The translations under genes were made by a program, and so were the position numbers. This document shows, piece by piece, positions 1 through 7,448 of a stretch of DNA of 7,464 bases; position 1 is the stretch's first letter, and each line of letters opens with the position of its first letter. Under the pieces are notes generated by a model. It saw nothing but the letters and a program-made list of their open reading frames with translations. It did no database searches and was not told the DNA's origin. Source of the stretch: Flavobacteriia bacterium (GTDB lineage Bacteria; Bacteroidota; Bacteroidia; Flavobacteriales; Flavobacteriaceae); the NCBI GenBank assembly GCA_011330545.1, contig DRQI01000055.1:1-7464 (forward strand). Direction: 5' to 3'.

Positions 1-1106
1 CAGGTATAAATAACCACATTTTTTTGTTGAATGATATCATTCAGCTGTTGGGGGTTTCCATCATAGTCAAACACGGTAATATCAGGTAGTTTTTCTCCTT
101 TGGGCGATCTTTCGGCGGCTTTGATCAAATTAGCGATGTCAGCAACACTTTTTTCATCGCTACAATGGTCGAAAAATAAACGTTGCGCTTTGGCTTTTTC
201 TTCTTTTGAAATATTTTCATCCAATAAAGCGAACCACATCCCTTGATGTAAAAAATTATTTTTTACATCGTCAATCTCTAAATTTTCTAGTGCCTCTTTC
301 ATAAAATTGACATCGATACTTCCGTTGTCGTCATTGAGGATTTGTTTTTCAAAAGCGAGGTGATAGAGATAGGTTTTTACATAATCTTGATAAGGATAGA
401 AATTTATCAATTCTTTATCATTGATGTTTATGTCTTTTCTAAATTTATAAAATGTGGGGCTCAAATGCGGGTAATCGGCAGTTTTTAATGTTTTTTTATA
501 GCGGTAAGGATAGGCTTCTTTTTTTCTGTATAACGGAAAATAAATAGCAGCATTCACCAATTTGTCAAACAGTGGCGAAGTTTCGGGGACTTCTTCCTTA
601 AATTGGTTATACAGTAATTTTTTTCGTTGTAATACCGAATCGATTTTGAGTTCAAAAAGGCTGTCATTAAGTGCATAAAAATCAAAGAAAGACTTGTCTT
701 CTTTTTCGTTTTCCAAAAATAAATTAATCAACAAATTATTGCGTTCTGCACCTCTTCCGCTAAAGACCAATGACTCGTCAAAAGCCCAAGTATTTAGCCG
801 CATCAATAAACTGTCTTTAGGCTCTAAATAAATATATTGAATTTCATCATAATGTTTGAAAATATAAAGGCCAAGCAGTAAAGTATCTATTTTAATTAAA
901 AATTTATGTTTGGCGTCTAAAAGGGCAGAATCTAATAATTTTTCACCTTTATAAAGATATATTTTATTTGATTTCGGATTGATTATTTGACCACCGAAAT
1001 ACGTAGCATTATTTTTGTTGCCCTCTTCACAGTTTACAAATAGCAACAGAAAAAAAGGCAATAATAAAAATCTTTTAAAGTCTCTATGGCTAGCAATTAT
1101 TGACAC
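1..1106 (-). CDS. Thioredoxin-like (TlpA-type) envelope lipoprotein, 3' end outside window
   Basis: The frame is open without a stop from 1106 to the window edge, giving 368 codons. It runs off the window, so the C-terminus is missing. I chose the GTG at 1104-1106 because an in-frame stop lies a few codons upstream and no ATG precedes the hydrophobic segment. The N-terminus has basic residues, then a Leu/Phe-rich stretch (about residues 13-24) ending in FVNC with Cys26, which suggests a lipoprotein with an atypical lipobox. Residues about 33-65 look like the beta-rich N-terminal domain (DUF4369-like) common in Bacteroidota thioredoxin lipoproteins. Residues about 337-368 (GEKLPDITVFDYDGN... 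then NVVIYT) match the start of a TlpA/redoxin fold. The CXXC site that would decide redox activity would lie just past the edge, so a disulfide reductase role is inferred from the family. The long middle segment has no recognised motif. Confidence 0.75.
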   Translation of the reverse strand, partial: MSIIASHRDFKRFLLLPFFLLLFVNCEEGNKNNATYFGGQIINPKSNKIYLYKGEKLLDSALLDAKHKFLIKIDTLLLGLYIFKHYDEIQYIYLEPKDSLLMRLNTWAFDESLVFSGRGAERNNLLINLFLENEKEDKSFFDFYALNDSLFELKIDSVLQRKKLLYNQFKEEVPETSPLFDKLVNAAIYFPLYRKKEAYPYRYKKTLKTADYPHLSPTFYKFRKDININDKELINFYPYQDYVKTYLYHLAFEKQILNDDNGSIDVNFMKEALENLEIDDVKNNFLHQGMWFALLDENISKEEKAKAQRLFFDHCSDEKSVADIANLIKAAERSPKGEKLPDITVFDYDGNPQQLNDIIQQKNVVIYT

Positions 1107-1133
1107 ACGTGTATACTATTATATAGTTATATA

Positions 1134-1141
1134 CAAAACTA
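1134..1141 (-). promoter_or_regulatory. Candidate -7 element (TAnnTTTG) for the leftward lipoprotein gene
   Basis: Read on the minus strand, the bases are TAGTTTTG, an exact match to the Bacteroidota primary-sigma -7 consensus TAnnTTTG. It ends 27 bases upstream of the GTG start at 1106, a normal leader length. I see no clear TTG-type -33 element at the usual distance, so only the -7 half is supported. The leader between it and the gene (1111-1134) is an AT-rich imperfect inverted repeat. Confidence 0.45.
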
Positions 1142-1171
1142 GCCATTCACATACATAATTTAGTTAATTAG

Positions 1172-2866
<1,695 letters not shown>

Positions 2867-2882
2867 AATCAAAAAAAATAGT

Positions 2883-2913
2883 AAAGCCGGTTGAAATTTT
2901 CAATTGGCTTTTT
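2883..2913 (+). terminator. Intrinsic terminator after the ABC-F gene
   Basis: The arms 2883-2896 and 2898-2911 are complementary: AAAGCC pairs with GGCTTT, followed by two G-T pairs and a TTGAAA/TTTCAA inner stem. The stem runs into a T tract at 2909-2913 and is preceded by an A-rich run. It lies 16 bases past the ABC-F stop codon, so it separates that gene from the one at 2956. Confidence 0.8.
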
Positions 2914-2955
2914 CGTTTGTTACGGTATGCCATTATAATAATTAAAAAATCAATC

Positions 2956-3879
2956 ATGAAAATCAAATTCTTATTAGTATTCGTTTTAATAACATTAAAT
3001 TCGGTTCATGCACAATTTGGATACGGAAAACTTGAAGACGTTCAGAAGATTAAAAAAATACCCTTGTTAGTTGTGCTGGAAGATGAAAATGATGGGGCAA
3101 AAGAATACAATGAAGCTTTACAAACAGCTTTTGAAAAAAACTGGAATTTTTCTAAGGAGGTAAAGGTAATTACAAAACAAGAGTTTAAAGAATACAATTC
3201 AAAAGCCCAGAATGGCAACTATGCATTTTTTAAAAAAGTTATCCATAAAGGCGATGACGGATTTTCTCAAATAAAATTAAAAGGGTTAATTACCACTCAT
3301 GATTTTACCATAGGTATTGTAGGGAACAAAAAACCTGTGTATTCTATAATGTATCCTACGGGCATCCCTAACGAAGCCGATTTTAAATTTATGATTCAAC
3401 AAATACAGTATTATTTGCAAAGTAGGGTTGATTTGAAAACCGGTAAAAAATCAAAAAAAGAAATGTTAAATGAGTTAGCTTCAAATGCAGGTAAAATTAA
3501 AAACAAAACCTTACTGCTTGCTAAAGATGATTTGACTTCTAAATTACTCAATGAAATTGATAAAATATATTCTTATAAATATAAAATAACCACCAAAGAA
3601 GAAATTGATTCGGCAATTCTTTCCAACGATGCCAATATTGCCTATATAAAAGTTGTACCTGTCGGGCAAATGACCGGTAGTAATGGCCCTATTAAAGTCT
3701 CAAAACTTTTTCATGTACAGTATGTGGTTGATGCAAAAGACGGCCAAGTTTTAACCTATGTACGGCCTAAGGCATTTGGTTTAGGGGGTGCTGTTGGTGC
3801 TGCCATGTACAATTCAAAAAAAATGCTCACTAAAAAAGATATGACTAAAATTGTAAAGGCAATTGTCAATGCTAAATAA
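2956..3879 (+). CDS. Secreted protein of unknown function with two duplicated halves
   Basis: I do not recognise the family. The protein is 307 residues and begins with a clear signal peptide (MKIKFLLVFVLITLNSVHA) with likely cleavage before Gln20, so it is exported to the periplasm or beyond. The ATG at 2956 is chosen because the signal peptide starts there; a start at 2917 would add 13 residues and fall next to the terminator stem. The mature part seems to be two related halves. Residues 35-45 (IPLLVVLEDEN), 69-81 (VKVITKQEF...) and 118-136 (TIGIVGNKKPVYSIMYP...) correspond to 184-193 (KTLLLAKDD), 208-220 (YKITTKEEI...) and 253-273 (HVQYVVDAKDGQVLTYVRP...). Each half ends in a helix-like segment (about 141-155 and 291-304). 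The pattern suggests an alternating alpha/beta fold. There is no lipobox, catalytic motif or sorting domain. It is probably a single-gene unit, because a terminator precedes it and a hairpin follows. Confidence 0.85.
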   Translation: MKIKFLLVFVLITLNSVHAQFGYGKLEDVQKIKKIPLLVVLEDENDGAKEYNEALQTAFEKNWNFSKEVKVITKQEFKEYNSKAQNGNYAFFKKVIHKGDDGFSQIKLKGLITTHDFTIGIVGNKKPVYSIMYPTGIPNEADFKFMIQQIQYYLQSRVDLKTGKKSKKEMLNELASNAGKIKNKTLLLAKDDLTSKLLNEIDKIYSYKYKITTKEEIDSAILSNDANIAYIKVVPVGQMTGSNGPIKVSKLFHVQYVVDAKDGQVLTYVRPKAFGLGGAVGAAMYNSKKMLTKKDMTKIVKAIVNAK

Positions 3880-3908
3880 GAATCATTGGCAATGAGAAAA
3901 GGAAGTGG

Positions 3909-3943
3909 CTTTTACATAAAAGGTATAATACTTTTTGTAAAAG
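3909..3943. terminator. Long AT-rich hairpin after the secreted-protein gene
   Basis: CTTTTAC at 3909-3915 pairs with GTAAAAG at 3937-3943, and the inner arms AAAAGGTAT and ATACTTTTT continue the stem around a very small loop. It begins 30 bases past the stop at 3879. No run of T follows on the plus strand, so it may be a weak terminator or an mRNA 3'-end stabiliser rather than a classical terminator. Confidence 0.4.
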
Positions 3944-4005
3944 TATGAGGGTTTAAGAAAAATACTCAGGTGCTTTGTACAGCCATATCCTAATTTTTTG
4001 CAAAC

Positions 4006-4042
4006 AACACACTAAGTACTGTAAGTTTCTACTGTGTTTTTT
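4006..4042 (+). terminator. Probable intrinsic terminator before the lpxR-like gene
   Basis: AACACA (4006-4011) and TA (4013-4014) pair with TA (4030-4031) and TGTGTT (4033-4038), with one C-C mismatch and a loop of about 15 bases. The right arm continues into six T residues (4037-4042). It sits 35 bases before the ATG at 4078, so any promoter of that gene must lie within or after it; I could not identify one with a TAnnTTTG match. Confidence 0.45.
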
Positions 4043-4077
4043 GTCTGTTCTATAATATTTTCAATAAAAAGCAATCG

Positions 4078-5010
4078 ATGAAATTAACACTAGTAACCGT
4101 TGCCATTTTACTGTGTGGTATGGTTTACGGACAGTATTCAAAATCATTCGGATTTGTGGAAGATAACGACGCGTTTATTTCATTAACCAAAGACCAGTAT
4201 TATACCAACGGCTTAATTTTTTCATATCAGTTTTTATCGAATAAAACTTCCGATAAATTGATAAAAAAAATTTATAATTTTCAAATAGGGCAGTTTATGT
4301 TTACGCCTTCAAAACCTAATGTTCCTGATATAGTTGAGCATGACAGGCCTTTTGCGGGTTATTTATTTGCTAATTTTGGAGTGACCAATTATTATAAAAA
4401 GCAACAGTTTTTAAGGTTGAATTACCAGCTAGGGATATTAGGGCCCGGCTCGCAGGCCGATGACGTACAAAAATGGCTGCATAGAACTTTTAGTTTTAAA
4501 AACGTAGCAGGCTGGGAATATCAAATAAGAGACCAAATAGGAATAAATATTGATGCTTTTTACCTTAAAAACCTTCAGTATTATGGCCATGGTACTATTG
4601 ACCTCAATATTTTTAGCGAAGTAAAATTTGGGACTATATTTAACCAATTGGGTATTGGGTTTATAAGTAGGATAGGCCTTAAAAACCTAGCTTCTGTATC
4701 AAATACGGTTTTGTTCAATAGTAATATCAGCCATCAGCAGAAAAGAATAAAAGAATTTTATTTTTATGTAAAGCCTCAATTTACCTATGTAATCAGCAAT
4801 GCAACGTTAGAAGGCAGCCTTTTTAATAACAATAGCCCGGTAACATTTAATGCCGAGCCTCTGACGGGGAGTTTGCAATTTGGATTGAAATGTACCACAA
4901 AACATTTTAATTTAGGGTACAGCATATCGTACCTCACACAATCTGTCGATAATAATAGAGATACGGCACATGCCTATGGCTCAGTTGATGTGATTTATTT
5001 TTTTAATTGA
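4078..5010 (+). CDS. LpxR-family (DUF2219) outer-membrane lipid A 3'-O-deacylase
   Basis: The 310-residue protein has a signal peptide (MKLTLVTVAILLCGMVYG) and then alternating amphipathic strands ending in VDVIYFFN, as expected of an outer-membrane beta-barrel. Family hallmarks appear in order: EDND (28-31), the YYTNG segment with Thr43, DRPFAGY (89-95), LGPGSQAD (121-128), and KWLH with His135 followed by GWEYQ (145-149). In Salmonella LpxR an Asn-Asp pair, a Thr and a His form the calcium-dependent active site that removes the 3'-linked acyloxyacyl group from lipid A. Asn30, Asp31, Thr43 and His135 are the likely counterparts here, so the enzyme appears intact. The length fits the family. 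Activity on flavobacterial lipid A, which differs in acylation, is inferred. The gene stands alone, convergent with the sigma operon on its right. Confidence 0.85.
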   Translation: MKLTLVTVAILLCGMVYGQYSKSFGFVEDNDAFISLTKDQYYTNGLIFSYQFLSNKTSDKLIKKIYNFQIGQFMFTPSKPNVPDIVEHDRPFAGYLFANFGVTNYYKKQQFLRLNYQLGILGPGSQADDVQKWLHRTFSFKNVAGWEYQIRDQIGINIDAFYLKNLQYYGHGTIDLNIFSEVKFGTIFNQLGIGFISRIGLKNLASVSNTVLFNSNISHQQKRIKEFYFYVKPQFTYVISNATLEGSLFNNNSPVTFNAEPLTGSLQFGLKCTTKHFNLGYSISYLTQSVDNNRDTAHAYGSVDVIYFFN

Positions 5011-5057
5011 GATATAGCCGGTTTTGAATCGATTTAAAAACACCAAAGACTATACGT

Positions 5058-5429
5058 TTACGGCCTTGCTACTTCATAAAAGCCGCCTTTGATTTTTTTG
5101 TAAAAAATACCGTTAGACTTATAATACTTTTTACCGCCCATTGTTACCATTTCGCCACCTTCGGGTACAAATGTGAGCCTTGCGCCTTTTGGAGGTTGTT
5201 TTAGTATGAGTTTGTTTTTGAATTTTGTATGCCAAATACCATCAATAATATAGTATTCTACACCTTTATAATTCACTTTTAAGGCTTTTTTGTGACTGCT
5301 ATTGATAGTGCCTTTTGTCGAAACTAATTTTTTAACAGGGTTCTCGTTTTTAACAGTTTCCTGTGCCATTACCGTATTAAATACAGTAATTCCAAAAAAT
5401 GCCATAGCAGCAATAATCCTTTTCTTCAT
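5058..5429 (-). CDS. Small secreted protein with two YY-x-x-[DN]-G-I repeats (DUF6515-like)
   Basis: This is a 123-residue protein with a clean signal peptide (cleavage after VMA, before Gln23) and a short, strongly basic mature chain of about 100 residues. Two ungapped repeat units are visible: residues 56-80, starting GVEYYIIDGIWHTKFK, and 99-123, starting GKKYYKSNGIFYKKIK. Between them lie PPKGARLTFVPEGGE (79-93). The alternation of YY..[DN]G[IV][FW]Y and a PPxGA segment resembles DUF6515, a small exported beta-rich family of unknown function in Bacteroidota; I make this assignment from pattern alone. It is the last gene of the leftward sigma operon, 60 bases after the Spy-like gene, so it may be an effector or target. 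I see no strong terminator downstream. A separate promoter in the 60-base gap is not evident. Confidence 0.75.
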   Translation of the reverse strand: MKKRIIAAMAFFGITVFNTVMAQETVKNENPVKKLVSTKGTINSSHKKALKVNYKGVEYYIIDGIWHTKFKNKLILKQPPKGARLTFVPEGGEMVTMGGKKYYKSNGIFYKKIKGGFYEVARP

Positions 5430-5489
5430 ATTTCAATCTTTTTTAGTGTAATGTAATAACGTTGAAAAAATAAAATTCTTATACGGGTA

Positions 5490-5942
5490 TTATTTTCTTT
5501 TCAATCTTTTTTCTTGTAGCCTCTTTAAGAGTTCTTTATTAAAACTTTGTTCGGCGCGCAGTAATTTTATCATCTTTTTAGAAGAGATGATTCCCGTAAG
5601 GCTTTTGAAGAGTTTCTTTTTTTCACTAGCCACATTAAAATCTATATTGAGAAATTCTTGTAAGATAGTAGTTGCTTCAGATTCTGAAAGATTTTTCATA
5701 CCACCGGCCAATCGTAATTTACGAGAGAGTTGCCTCATTTTTACAGTTTTTATTTGATATATCTTTTGCTCGTATGCATTGTATACCGGCCAAAACTTTT
5801 CGGCTTCGCTCGATGTAAGGTCTAGTGCGTTGGTAATATGTGCTGTCTTAAGAGCTTTAATTTTGTCTCTATCAATATTTTGGGCAACAAGGGTTATTGT
5901 TGTAAATAATAATAAGGATAAGCTCAATAATAATTTTTTCAT
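5490..5942 (-). CDS. Spy/CpxP-like exported helical protein ('sensor of ECF-type sigma factor')
   Basis: The 150-residue protein starts with a signal peptide (MKKLLLSLSLLLFTTITLVA, cleavage before Gln21). The mature part is predicted to be nearly all helix. It contains LDLTSSEAEKFWPVYNAYEQKI (residues 40-61, shown here as the pattern LxLTxxEAxxFWPVYxxYE), a hallmark of flavobacterial proteins of the Spy/CpxP-like periplasmic type. Homologues are often named sensors of ECF sigma factors because they sit beside sigma and anti-sigma genes. The mature chain is very basic: by my count 29 Lys/Arg against 14 Asp/Glu, ending in RLQEKRLKRK. It starts only 5 bases after the stop of the membrane-protein gene, which suggests coupled translation. 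Chaperone or sensing function is inferred from family and position; no metal-binding motif is seen. Confidence 0.85.
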   Translation of the reverse strand: MKKLLLSLSLLLFTTITLVAQNIDRDKIKALKTAHITNALDLTSSEAEKFWPVYNAYEQKIYQIKTVKMRQLSRKLRLAGGMKNLSESEATTILQEFLNIDFNVASEKKKLFKSLTGIISSKKMIKLLRAEQSFNKELLKRLQEKRLKRK

Positions 5943-5947
5943 TTTGA

Positions 5948-6571
5948 TTAATTTTCTAAAAGCAAACTTTCAACATCTGTGCCATTTAAATAATCTAGCA
6001 ATTCTTCTTCGTCAAAAGTAGTTGTATCTTCTAATTCTACATCGCTATATGCTTCGGCAATTTCATCTGTATCTAAGGTGATGAGGCCTTCATCTATCCA
6101 TTGTTCTATTTCTGAGGCTGCAACATCTTCTATTTTTATTTTATTTTTTGAGTTGTAGTGCAAGCCAATAAATAATAATACTGATGCGGCGGCAACCAAC
6201 GGTATCACTCTTTTTAAAATAAAAGTTTTAAAATCAATCACCTTAACGGATGCTTTCTTATTATTGAGTTTGCTTACAATAGTATTTTCTACCGTTTCTA
6301 AATAATTCTCGGGGATTGTATACCCGGTGGGTGTTGTATTCGGCAAAGCTGCTTGCCTTGATTGTTGGTTTTCTTCTCCTTTTATCTTTGTAAGAATAGT
6401 ATCTTCAACAGTATCAAAATAAGAGCTTGGTGTCGAAAAACCTTCTTTTTCGGCAAATTTTTCACTCGTAATTTTTGCAAATACGGCATCTTCAACAGTA
6501 TCAAAATATCCTTCGGGAGTTTTAAAACCGCCTTTTTGTGATTTTATATGTTGTAATTTATTTTTTTTCAT
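5948..6571 (-). CDS. Single-pass membrane protein, putative anti-sigma factor with three motif repeats
   Basis: The 207-residue protein has an N-terminal soluble part, one membrane segment (about 121-138, RVIPLVAAASVLLFIGLHY) and a C-terminal tail. Lysines precede the membrane segment, so the N-terminus should be cytoplasmic and the tail periplasmic. The cytoplasmic part has three copies of the pattern G[FY]xxPxxY[FL][DE]TVE[DN]: residues 15-34, 44-63 and 83-102. Residues 148-207 contain 22 acidic and no Lys, Arg or His residues. There is no zinc-type HxxxCxxC anti-sigma motif. The anti-sigma role is inferred from topology and from position directly after the sigma gene (38-base gap) and before the Spy-like gene (5-base gap). 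PxxYF-type motifs are common in the N-terminal part of Bacteroidota proteins encoded beside ECF sigma factors, normally with fewer copies as far as I recall. Confidence 0.8.
   Translation of the reverse strand: MKKNKLQHIKSQKGGFKTPEGYFDTVEDAVFAKITSEKFAEKEGFSTPSSYFDTVEDTILTKIKGEENQQSRQAALPNTTPTGYTIPENYLETVENTIVSKLNNKKASVKVIDFKTFILKRVIPLVAAASVLLFIGLHYNSKNKIKIEDVAASEIEQWIDEGLITLDTDEIAEAYSDVELEDTTTFDEEELLDYLNGTDVESLLLEN
6401..6508 (-). repeat. 21-base exact direct repeat inside the putative anti-sigma gene
   Basis: Bases 6401-6421 and 6488-6508 are identical over 21 positions and 87 bases (29 codons) apart, in phase. They encode the shared YFDTVED core of motif copies 2 and 1. Identity at DNA level as well as protein level points to a fairly recent duplication or to gene conversion between the two units; the third unit is diverged. 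Confidence 0.85.
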
Positions 6572-6609
6572 TTGCCTATTTGACCTTAAAAAAAGCCAAT
6601 GGTTTAATA

Positions 6610-7152
6610 TTATTCTGTTAAAAAGTTCTCAATTTTTTTAACAGCGTGGTGGTAGGATGCTTTTAAAGCTCCTACCGACGTATCTAATATTTCAGAGATG
6701 TCTTTATATTTCATATTATCAAAGTATTTCATATTAAAAACCAATTGTTGTTTTTGCGGTAGGGTAGCAATCGCTTTTTGCAATTGCCGTTGCATTTCAT
6801 TGCCGTCAAAATGTACATCGGCTTCTAAATTTTCTACCAACCGCTCTTGCATTTCACTGACACCAATATGGTGCTGCTTGGCTCTTTTGTTGATAAAAGT
6901 AATCGATTCGTTGGTAGCAATACGATACATCCAAGAATACAATTTACTTTCTGCTTTAAAGGTACCAATATTTCGATAAATTTTGATAAAAGTATTTTGT
7001 AACACGTCATCAGCATCATCATGCGAAATTACAATTTTTCTTATGTGCCAATACAAACGCTCTTTGTACTGTGATAGTAGCGTTCTGAATGCTTGCTCTT
7101 GGGTAAGCGGATTTTTAAGTTGTGCTATTAGTGTGGTTTCGGCAATCAACAA
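6610..7152 (-). CDS. ECF-type RNA polymerase sigma factor (sigma-70 family)
   Basis: This is a 180-residue group 4 sigma factor with the two usual domains. Region 2 covers about residues 21-91 and includes YKERLYWHIRKI, the DDADDVLQNTFIKIY core-binding helix and the KLYSWMYRIATNESITF segment that contacts the -10 element. Region 4 covers about 120-178, with LPQKQQLVFNMKYF and the helix-turn-helix YKDISEILDTSVGALKASYHHAVKKI. No extracytoplasmic extension or C-terminal domain is present. No ATG exists between the upstream in-frame stop and region 2, so the start must be a TTG, at 7152 or the adjacent one at 7149. The first residues (IAETTLIAQLKNPLTQEQAF) fit homologues, so the N-terminus seems complete. 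It heads a four-gene operon with a membrane protein, a Spy-like protein and a small secreted protein, implying control by an envelope signal. Autoregulation is plausible but no operator is recognised. Confidence 0.92.
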   Translation of the reverse strand: MLIAETTLIAQLKNPLTQEQAFRTLLSQYKERLYWHIRKIVISHDDADDVLQNTFIKIYRNIGTFKAESKLYSWMYRIATNESITFINKRAKQHHIGVSEMQERLVENLEADVHFDGNEMQRQLQKAIATLPQKQQLVFNMKYFDNMKYKDISEILDTSVGALKASYHHAVKKIENFLTE

Positions 7153-7230
7153 ACTAGGTTTTTTACTTTAGACTATTAACGCAAGAAAAGGTTTAATATT
7201 TGTTTTTGCTACATTTTTTCCGTGCTTTTC

Positions 7231-7260
7231 AGTACCGCGACGTAGGAGCGGCGTATCGCG
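7231..7260 (+). repeat. GC-rich, internally palindromic repeat, copy 1
   Basis: The unit is about two-thirds G+C in an otherwise AT-rich spacer. It can fold in two alternative ways: CGCGA (7236-7240) with TCGCG (7256-7260), or CCGC (7235-7238) with GCGG (7248-7251). Its first 16 bases match 7449-7464 at 14 positions. The pattern resembles REP-like dispersed intergenic repeats. It is not followed by a T run, so a terminator is unlikely. Confidence 0.55.
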
Positions 7261-7299
7261 AGAACCTTATTAGTAATCGATAGCCAAATTCTCGATATA

Positions 7300-7337
7300 A
7301 TTTTTCAAAAACAAACTAGGGTTTGTCTTTGAAAAAT
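7300..7337. repeat. Long near-perfect inverted repeat
   Basis: The 17-base arms 7300-7316 and 7321-7337 pair with a single A-C mismatch around a TAGG loop. Outside them, AATTCTCGA (7287-7295 region) and TCGAATT (7341-7347) extend the symmetry imperfectly. No T tract follows on either strand, so it is not an obvious terminator. It could be a remnant of a small non-autonomous element, a protein-binding site, or a structured leader if the sigma transcript starts to its right. Confidence 0.7.
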
Positions 7338-7448
7338 CACTCGAATTGACACGTAGGGTTTATAACTTTTATCTGAGTTTAACCAATGAAATTATTATCC
7401 GATATTTAGTTAAAAACAATGATAAACATCTAAATTATTGTTAGTTTG

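Noticed and set aside
2917..2955. N-terminal extension of the secreted protein.
   Set aside because: It would put residues before a complete signal peptide and begin only a few bases after the terminator T tract.
4438..4647. Minus-strand open frame of 69 codons.
   Set aside because: It lies wholly inside the lpxR-like gene, has no recognisable domain, and the barrel gene on the other strand is well supported.
5022..5039. Near-palindrome around AATCGATT between the convergent lpxR-like gene and sigma operon, considered as a bidirectional terminator.
   Set aside because: The stem is short and AT-rich with one G-T pair, and there is no good T tract on either side, so I could not support a terminator call.
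5430..5489. Possible internal promoter before the small secreted-protein gene.
   Set aside because: The best match on the minus strand (TATTTTTT) lacks the final G of TAnnTTTG and has no -33 partner.
5779..6021. Plus-strand open frame of 80 codons.
   Set aside because: It is antisense to the Spy-like and membrane-protein genes and its composition reflects their complement.
6698..7171. Plus-strand open frames at 6698-6979 and 6983-7171 and a minus-strand frame at 6834-7022.
   Set aside because: All overlap the sigma gene in other frames; the sigma protein has clear conserved regions and these have none.
7235..7260. GC-rich palindrome considered as a transcription terminator or CRISPR-type repeat.
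   Set aside because: No T tract follows on either strand, and only two copies with a 218-base offset and no regular spacers are present.
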